From positions 1 through 11,590 of the forward strand of contig JAOXYB010033140.1 in NCBI GenBank assembly GCA_028565635.1: 11,590 nucleotides of DNA. The letters are read 5' to 3'. Positions 1-9,900 of the stretch are shown here, in pieces (the first letter of the stretch is position 1; each line of letters begins with the position of its first letter). The notes beneath the pieces are model-generated. The model made no database searches, had not been told where the DNA came from, and worked only from the letters and a program-made list of their open reading frames with translations. The position numbers and the translations under genes were made by a program. Origin of the DNA: Phoronis ovalis (taxonomy: Eukaryota > Phoronida > Phoronidae).

Positions 1-375
1 ATATGTCCGATTTACGTCGAAAGATAATGCCAGTTTACATAAAACGCACATTGCCAGGCCAACAGCTGTGTCGGATCATTGCCAGTCGTCCAATATGCCG
101 AAAGTGTTATCCCAGAATTATGTTTAGCGCTTTATCTCAGTAAAAGCTCTCAACGCCTGACGATTGTATTCTTTAACATATTCTTCATTTCCTTGGATTT
201 TCTTCTCTTTACGGAGGAAACATTCGTATAGAATACACATAAGGGAATAAAGTCCAATTTCCTAAGCAATGAAATGATTCAACATTATACAGGACTAACT
301 TTAATTAATATTCATTTACCGCCCAATATCATATTTAACATTTGATCAGTATTTTTGTTCTACTTTTATTTCCAG
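1..375 (+). other. Upstream sequence, probably the 3' part of a phase-1 intron
   Basis: No NWD-like coding sequence was found here in any frame. It ends in a pyrimidine-rich tract and TTTCCAG at 369-375, an acceptor for the exon at 376. Because that exon starts inside a codon, at least one coding exon must lie further left. A 46-codon ATG frame at 3-143 has no recognisable family motif and no donor site in a useful place. Confidence 0.75.
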
Positions 376-929
376 TGACCGAGAGAGAAATTGACAGAGG
401 AATTTTAAAAGCAAAGAACACAAGCGAACATTGCCTAGCATATATTAGAAGCATTAGTAATATGAATGTTGCGTTCTTATTCGCTAACGCATTCTTAGAT
501 TTCGCTGCTAGAACTCCGGATAATGAAGCACAGAAATTGTTGAAATCATTAAGGGATGACAAACTTCCAAAGGCATTATGTAGTGAAAACAGAGTGAATT
601 TTTCCGTAGAATGGACAGGTAACCAGGGTATAACACGAGAAACGCATGCGCAATATCTAGAGGAATTTACTGAGCATTTTCATAATAACGTTATAAGGTT
701 AGTTGACAATGCCATGTCCCACCATGAGTTATTAGCATCTGATAATATATACTCAGATATTCTACAACACTTACATTCGTGTGCAACATTCTGTAAAGTA
801 TTTCAAGGAAGAGAAGATCTGGTTGACAGGATACAGCAATATATTAAAGGTGATTCTAACCAACCATTGGTGCTGCATGGAGAAAGCGGATGTGGAAAAA
901 CGTCACTGTTAGCCAAGGGAGCAAGTCAG
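376..929 (+). CDS. Exon 1 of the window: pre-NACHT linker and Walker A (P-loop)
   Basis: The exon encodes residues 1-184 after two bases (TG) that complete a split codon. It opens with [10 protein letters not shown], the segment that in NWD proteins follows the N-terminal effector-like region. A long helical stretch follows (EAQKLLKSL, then [18 protein letters not shown]), then [14 protein letters not shown], typical just before NACHT. The P-loop GESGCGKT is at 879-902 (residues 168-175); its Lys and Thr are the phosphate- and Mg-binding residues. The donor after CAG is GTAAAA, phase 0. The open frame continues past the donor to TAA at 987-989, but that tail is intron. Confidence 0.93.
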
Positions 930-3900
930 GTAAAACTGCTTTCTAATATACTATTAATCCCACTGTGGGAACGACAGAGAAATATCTAATAGTAGTGGCT
1001 GGTTATTGCCGTACAAGCTTCCATCAAAGCTATGTATTTCCCCGATTTATTTATTTACACAAGTCCTGAATATTTGGAGCATGCTTGAATTGCTAATCCC
1101 ACAGACTGATGACCTATTCTCAGACCTTGGTGTAACTGTAAGATAGCATAGCCACAATCGCTATCAGCATACGTGTCTTTTTGTTCCCTGGCATGGTATT
1201 GCAAATGCTGTGATATTTCTATATTTCAACTTTGAATCACGGCAAATCAACAACTTCTATCCTGTACAAACCATTATAGATACGTTTCCTTCAAAGATAG
1301 TACTATATGATTTCACTTAGAATTAACGAATGCTAACTCCAGTCCTACTGAAGGCTTGTTTCGATTTCTTCTTTGAAATTATTTCTTTTTTACTAGATAT
1401 ACGAATGGCTTTCGGGAAACGACGCAGAACCGATATTGGTGATACGTTTTCTTGGTACAACTCCCGACTCCTCCAGTATTATTCCTTTGTTGACAAGTTT
1501 ATGTTGTCAGCTATGCCACAACTACGAACAGCCTATTGAGGAAATCCCTGATGAGCTAGCATTATTGAGCCAGCATATGAAGAAACTGTTAACATGTGCC
1601 ACAGAAAAACAACCCCTGGTGGTATTTTTAGATTCCCTTGATCAGGTTAGATTTCACTGTAGTAATAACTCTGGAACAGCATGTTGATTATTTATTGTTT
1701 AATTTTAAAGTTAAATCATCATTCATTTTGATCACTCGCGTATAACCCTTGAATGTTTAATTATCGTTACTTTAAATTCTTTATCGTTTTGTAACCAAAA
1801 ATATTAACCAGTATCTCGCTGCGTTCTATCACTTGTCAAGAACACATTGAAAATGAAAGTTTAAGCTTCAATAAAAAAAAACACATTATCTCAAAAAAAA
1901 CTAATTTAATATGCCCTCATTCCATATGGACTTTTATTTTAAACGTGTTTTGCTGATGATATGTTTTAGTTATCTGGCACTGATGGTGCTCATCAGTTAG
2001 CGTGGCTTCCACCGCAGCTGCCACCATATGTAAAATTGGTTTGCTCAACTCTTCCAAACTACTACAATCTCTTGGACACTTTAAGGAAGATGGTGAAAGA
2101 TCAGAGCAACTATATACAGGTAAGAAAACTTTTATGTCACAAACTAAAGACGGAGAAGATGATATAATGTTCTATATCAATAACAATATATGGAAACAGA
2201 TAAAGTTATTTGTAGCAAGATCTGATAAAGACAGTAACTTAATGATCCGTCTTCTCAAACAGTTATTCATACGAGATCATTGTTGCTTAAAAGGTCGTGA
2301 GTTATAAGCTTATTGTAAATATAATGTCATATTGATCGGTCACGCAAACCGAGTGAATGTTCAAATAAAGCAGTCTCCTTAACTGTTTACAGGTTACACC
2401 ACTTGGAGAGAATCTCAGTAGCACGATTCTTCAATCTTGGTTAAACACTGCAAATCGGGCCATCACTGAAGAACAATGGAAAATAGTTCATGAAGCATTT
2501 ACAAAGTGCAATCTCCCATTATTTGTGAAACTCGTCTTCGATCAGATTTGTAGATGGAAAAGTTACAGTAAACCGTCCACTACAACATTAGCGTCGTCTA
2601 TACACGAATCGATCACTAAACTGTTTGACAGGTAACGTGTTTTTTTTTGATCATATAGGAACTGAAAGCGCTAATTGTGTTATGACTGATTCCTTTTTTT
2701 GTACTAATTTCAAATAATGTAGGGCTTATTGTCGCTTTGCTTAGAAATATTTAGCATTCCGTTTGTTTATGATGAACCTTTATTTTAGAATTGAACAGCA
2801 GCATGGAAAATCGCTGGTTTCTCATGCTTTGGGTTATATCACTGCGTCAAAAAGTGGTCTATCTGAAGCAGAACTTGAAGATCTTCTGTCCCTAGATGAA
2901 AAGGTAAGACGTAAGCTATAAACTACAAAGTGACTACCCCACGCATGTAGCAGCAGCCACCTCGTCAACGCGTAGTTGTTTGGGTATATAATTATTGGTA
3001 ACTGTAGATGACAGGAAAATGATATGACGACGCCGATGTAAATGACGATGTTGTTGTTGTTAAAGATGATGGTGATGTGATGATGACGATTATATGAATG
3101 CTGCTGCTGCTGCTGCTGAGGATGATGGCGATCATGATAATGTTATATAATACAGGGTAATAAGTTATGTTTTATACACTTATTTTTCTTAGGTGCTGAA
3201 CGATGTGTATCAGTATCATTTGCCACCAGTGAGAAGAATACCTCCATTGCTATGGACAAGAATCAGAAATGATTTACCTGGCTATCTCAGTGAGAGAGAG
3301 GCGGATGGAGTCACAGTTATTGACTGGTATGTTGTATTCTCGCAATGTTTAAAGTTGTGTTGCATTGCTTTCTTACCCTGCAGATATAGAAACAACGTTT
3401 GCTCTCTCTTGTAATTTATAATGTCTGCCAAGAAAAAAGACACGTTCCGGGCAACTCAGCTTACCTTCATTTGCTGAAATAGGCATAGTGATAATTGTTA
3501 GTCTTCCTATACATGTTCATTATATTACTTCAGATAGAAAATTGCTGCTCTTCCGATATGTTAATGTATATTCCCTGATCTTGTCGTTCAAACTGACCAA
3601 TTGTGATTTCCTAAACTACTTTGCTGATTGTATGTTGTGATACAGGTTGCATATGGATGATTATTATTTTAGGTATCATCGACAATTCATTGACGCTGCT
3701 AGGGAAAGGTATTTTAGAAATCTCAACTTTGTGTCATGGATCCATTCAACATTAGCTGATTATTTCCTAGGGACATGGGGCGGCATTCCGAAACCATTTG
3801 AATACTCCGACTTACAACGTCAGAGGTTTCACCTAGTGGACACAAAAGGAGAATCAGACAGAAAGGTAAGTGCCCTACACCCCACCTGGCGATATGATTC

Positions 3901-6900
3901 AAGCTGACCTGGCTAGTTTATCAATTTAATACCATTAAAATATAAAAATGCTATAATTTTTCAACAACAGAATATAGTTTTTTTTTAATTGAAGCGTTCC
4001 TCATATTTTATGATTTCGCGTCTACTTCAGCGTAGACTACATTTAGTTCAGTTTATTCTAACATATACAAACCAAACGTTTAGATATTTACAAAATGAAT
4101 CAATAAATTAATATTTTTTTAAATTAGGTTCCTTTGCAACCGCTCGTTTTCTACGACTGTGATGGTAAGGTAACTCGGTACAATCTACGCAAACTCAATG
4201 AGTTACCGTACCATTTGATACGATCTCACCGTTATGAAAACTTATATTCTGAGGTAAGAGTTAAATCTATACCTGACCTAGCTATTTAAATTGTTGTTAC
4301 TAGTTAGATGTTTCAGTTATTAAAATAAAACCCATTTTATGGTTGGTCATTATTATTGATTTACCTCAAGAAAACTGATAGTTTAAAACAGTTTCTTGTA
4401 AAAATTTCCGTTATATACATCTCCAATTATACATTTCGATTCCATTCACAGTTTTGAATGTATAGGACAGCTATATCAAATACAAAAAATTAAAGACATT
4501 ATGCACACACTGATATATATAATCTATGTATTCGACGGTAATTAACGAGTACCAAATTGTGAACCTTTGGGAAACATTTTTTGAACAAATATCTCGGTAC
4601 CTTTATTTCAGGTTTTATTTAACTACAAATTCCTGCACGCCAAACTGTCATGTATGCCACTGCAAGCCACGTTAGCAGACTTTGAAGATTCTTTAAATTC
4701 TGTATTTGATAAAGATACAAAGCTACTCAGTGATACATTAAGATTGTCAGCTTCTGTACTTGGGCATTATCCGGAAATGTTAGGTAATTATATTTTTACC
4801 ATAAAAAAATGTAATATATTTTGTGATATAAGTTTTGAAAATTAATTGATAGCATTATGAATATGGCATTATATTCTAAAAAACATAATAACTCGTGAAT
4901 TTAATCAACCATTATTGTATATTAGTTAGTACAAAATATGTAAAAAATAAATGGCTGTTATTGACTGCCTGATTTTAGGCTTATTTGTTGAATTACAGGT
5001 CCCCAAATAGTTGGTCGTCTGCTACCTTATTACAGTACGCACGAGAAAATAAGGGATTTGATTAAACAATGTGATACGGATGGCTTGAAAGATTGTGCGT
5101 TGATCCCTTCATATCATTGTCTACATACACCGGGTAAGATGTTTTCATGCAACTTATCAGTCACTACTGAAATTACCGTAAACCATCATCTCCACCATAT
5201 ACAATAAATACTCTCTCGATGGTTACCTTCCAACATTTTAACAATTTGGTATCAAGGAACCAACCCCTATGGTGATATCAAGACTATAAGTAGGTTATTA
5301 ACGACATAATATTTTATGGTTGCTGTACTCTTATACTGTCCTTATAGGTGGTCCGCTGCAGTACAGTCTGGAAGGACACCCGTTTGCACCTTTTGGAATA
5401 CGCATTACAAGTGACGCCAGATATTTGGTGTCCGTGTCGAACAAATTCATTATATGGGATCTATCTACCGGTGAGGTATTCCGTATGGTACATCCAGGTG
5501 TTGAAGGAATCATGCAGAACTTATCTTTATCTCCTGACGATAAACATGCCGTCACGTACACAAACAATAATCAGGTATGACTAAATCATTTATTTGGGTT
5601 GTTTTACAGTTTAGTTACAATATCAGTTTACTTCAGAAATGTCTATACCAGACGCATTGCTATTTTGTGATAAAAAGCGCCACGTTCCCTAAACAGGTAC
5701 CAAAGTGTTACAATGCTTAAAACCATTGGTATACCTGGAGTGACATATCAATTCATATTACGCCAATCCGAAACATAGCTGATTAATGAATCATATCGTT
5801 ACACGGGTACGCGAACTGATTATTGAATCTACAGAAAGATTGAAAACCTAAAACATACTTTGGCATGAAGTTGCTTCCTTTTTTAGGAACCGGACGTGAC
5901 TGCTGCACGGTCCTGGCATATGACGTATATCACAATAGCAACTATGAAATGTACAGCGACGACCATGGCAGCAGCTGCGTTATGCTACTGCGTACCGAGG
6001 CGTCGCTGTAACTGAACTCTTTTATAATTCACAGCACTTAATTATTTTAGGTAATCATATGTTCTATAATGACTGGTGAGTTTCACGTGATCCGTAAGCC
6101 AATAGAAGGGAAAGGTGAAATAATGGGCACGAGCGCAAATAATACTCATCTGGTAGTCTGGGCAACCACAAGCTGGTATATTTATTCATTAAATGGCGTT
6201 CTGGATACCAAACAGCAAGTGCCATGTCATACACCTTTAATTCAGGTACTGTTATTAGTTACCTTTTTTACATTACAACATCGCATTAGCAATGGTAAAG
6301 ATAGCCTTTACCGCTGCAACATTTAGTCTTCTTCTAGTATATAAATAATTAGCTACCATTACTGGCAATATGTAGAAATGTCTCACTATATAAGGTAAGA
6401 TAGTGGATACAAGTTGTCCTGTATAACACGATTGCGCGACAGCAAATATATGTTTTCCCATTGCTGTGATAGAAGTCGATATATATGTTACAATTAATGT
6501 TTCCTGTGTAGCTTTTTTTAATCTTATATATTTATATTGAGACCCGTCTTCTTTTACGTTTAGCTTGATCTTCATGTTTCTGGTGAGAACTACATGGTAT
6601 TGAAAAGCGGAGAAGAGAACGACTCCGATATGACGTTAGCCGTCGAGAACGGAAATATAGAACCTTTCGAATTTCACTCTGCGTTGGCTATTAGTAGTGA
6701 CAAAACCTTAATCTACACATGCATAGGTACTTATTTTTTCCGAATTAAATATTTTAACGCGGGATTATATTTCTTTTATCTTTGCCATCAAATCATTTAT
6801 ACGTAGCCCATTTACATGTTCAGTCTGTATAGCGACAACATAAATACTGTATTTGCAAGTGCTATACATATCATTAGATGTGAATTATCTAACACGTGTA

Positions 6901-9900
6901 CTGTTTTATGAATTCCAAAGGCACGAGACAGTACTCACATGTTCTAATAATGGCGTCGATCGTTTTAGGTATATCAGAGAACGATGTAGCCGTCTACAAG
7001 AAAGATGGTTCTCGCTGGTCATTAGATCGTTCCTTTGACAACATTGATCCCGTTTTCCTGCTTACGTTGAGTCCAGATGATTCATATCTGCTAGCAGCAC
7101 TTCCTACAGGTAAGAATGGGATACACACGGGAATCATTTTTTATGCTATTTGTTGTGTATGATTGACATGACAATATTTCAGCTTGCTTGTTTTTAAAAT
7201 TTGCATAATTTCGTGTAACATCTGAACAGGAATACAGGAATCAAATGTTGGAGTCATTTATTCACAATTTAGTTTACGTTACGTAATTATCATTAATTAT
7301 GTCCGATTTTCCAAAATTTTATAATGCATTCAAAGAGACAATATATTTTCATAGCTTTTGAAATTATTTATTCAGCTGTATGTTGCCTAGATTCTGCTGC
7401 TAAACTAACAAACTATGAAATGAAGAACAGTTGTCAATTTTTTTTGGCTGCTATAATCTCAATACACCTGATTCAAAAACGGTGTTCATTGATACCGTGT
7501 AGTGGACGCACTGAAAATAAAAAGTACGTTATTTTGTATGGACATTGTAAATATTTGACATATTATATATAATAAATCGTGGTAATGGCCGGATTATCTA
7601 ATAAGTCCGGAAAGGAAAACTGCTAGTGGGGAGAAATGACAAAAGAAGGAAGCATTGGCCATCGAATAGTGCTTTTAAGTAAATCTTCTAAAACTTTTAT
7701 GGATGCTCTTTCTTGTGCAAGCTTGTGGAAGGTTTTTTGAAAAAAAGTATATTTTGTAGGTTACAGGCTGTGGAAATTAAGTTCCAACAAAATGATAGAG
7801 CTAAAGCTGCCCAGTGGGATGAGAAATCTTCCATCCAAAAATTGTCTTACAGGCATGGTGCTGTTCACGAGGAGTAATCATTTTATCGTTGCGGGTAAGG
7901 AAATAGGCGATATCGCTGTGATTGTTTTGTTGCATTTACGTCGCCTATATATACAGCACGAAAAGCTTGAGATTGCGATATGCGGGATTAACATTATTTT
8001 AATTTTTTTTAGATAGGTCATTTTAACGCAGAAAACAAATACTTGTAGTGTACATGCAGGCATATGTTTTGCTTCATGCATCGAACACTATTAAAGGAAA
8101 GAGACCAATTTGAGGAAACATATTTTATTTTTAGCTGTGAGATCAAATTTATACGTTTACGATACAAAATCGGGGAACTTGGTGAAGACGCTGGATGCCC
8201 ATTTTGGTCGTATAATTGCAATGACAGCAGTTACTAATATGGGAATGAACAAAGTGATATCATCATCAATTGATAAAACGATAAAAGTGTGGAACTTCGA
8301 TAATATTTATGAACAGGTAAGAAACACGTGTGTGAAATGTGTGATATAATAAAGCAGATGTGGTGTAATACTGTGCTTTATGCGTCTTGGTAGCATAACA
8401 GTATAATGATAAGTCTCAATGTACATTAACTATATAAATACCTTCCCGAAAGATATTTTATACTTTGTCATATCCTGTTTTCATTAAATTAAAACTCGCA
8501 TCGTACTATTTATGCCAAATTTCTGGGAATAGAATTGCTGCAAGACAATGTCTTTTTCCAGGTCCATTCTATCGATAACCATGAGAAGGCTATTGAGTCT
8601 GTTTCACTTGCTTCCAACGCATACATTGGCATAACAACTACCAGAAATTGTGTGGGGGTGTGGTCATTGGAGACTGGCAGGTTAATGAAGTTATTAGCCA
8701 ATAGTTCGCACAGCTCTATAGTAACTCACGCAGTTATAACAAGTGATGGAAAAAACGTTATTAGTGCTGAAAGTGGTCATACATTAATATGGGATGTCGG
8801 TACAGAGGCAAAAGGTGAGAAGTCAAAGTACGAAGGTCAAAGGATGGAGGATCATATGTCTTAAAAAATATTGTTACTAAAACAATGTTTGGGGGAAACA
8901 GAAACAAAAGAATAAAAAAGAGACGTTTTAAATGAAATTCGTTTCTATACATATCTGTATATTCCAAGCGCATTTTTGCTAAGAATGCATTCATTCACGA
9001 CTCGACGCATATTTACATATTCTGGCTGTGCTCGAGATAACAGTTCAAGAAATGTATATTTTCCTGCGGTAGCATCAGGGTAGCATCAGGGTGGTTAGCA
9101 TGTTTTATTTGTAATGGTATCAGTACTGGTAGAAATTAAATAGCAAAACACGTTTAAGTGAAAGAAAACTTGTTATTACAATTTAATCTCTCGATTTCGT
9201 TTAATTTTATTCCACAGGGCGCAGATGGTTAAGCAAAAATAATAATGTCTAAAAATGTTGTAACATCTTAGCTTATACGCTAGTCGAAAAAGTTCGTAAA
9301 ACACTTGTAACTATCTACTGCTCGAATGATTCATTTTTTCAATATATAAGTACGTTCGATCAATTTGAATATATTAAATATGACATAAAAGATACCAATC
9401 AAATCCACGATACAACCTTACTTACATGCCATCATATATTTTCTTTCAGGTACAGAAAAGGTGCTTCGAATTGATACATGTAGAGATGTTCAACAATTAT
9501 TACTAAATGAAGAAGACTGTAGATTTATAGCAATCTCAAAAATTACACCGAGTAAAGCAAAGGTCATATGTAGGGCAATACCGTCTGGTGAGCAAGTTTA
9601 TGAATTCGAGTATAATTTTAAACGATTTCGTGCTGGCATTTTAACACAAGACGGACTATTTCTAGTTCTACCTGGAGCTGGCAAAAGCTCGGAAAACTTG
9701 GGACTATATCACGCTAAAACTGGTACACACATGTATAATTTAGTACCAAAATATCCAAACTGGCAAGACTTTGTACAGTTAGTTGCAATGCCTCATGATC
9801 CCAATCAAATAGCGTTGATTGACTCTGATAAAGGAACGGTGTTTGATGTTAAGAAAAAATCCACTGTGAGAACAGTTCAGAAATGGAACGGACACTGCAC

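Noticed and set aside
3-143. 46-codon ATG frame at the left edge
   Set aside because: No family motif, no donor that would join it in phase 1 to the exon at 376, and a length expected by chance.
6273-6575. Minus-strand 100-codon frame in intron 12
   Set aside because: Mostly intron sequence that also runs into exon 13; low-complexity hydrophobic composition and no known domain.
7324-7572. 82-codon open frame in intron 14
   Set aside because: AT-rich, no motif and no splice sites that would place it in the transcript in phase.
9218-9240. Possible tRNA-like A-box in intron 17 (GGCGCAGATGGTTAAGC)
   Set aside because: No matching B-box, anticodon arm or acceptor stem could be found around it.
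9670-9695. GAGKSS in exon 18 as a second P-loop
   Set aside because: The Gly needed five residues before the GK is Val, and the segment lies in a beta-propeller blade.
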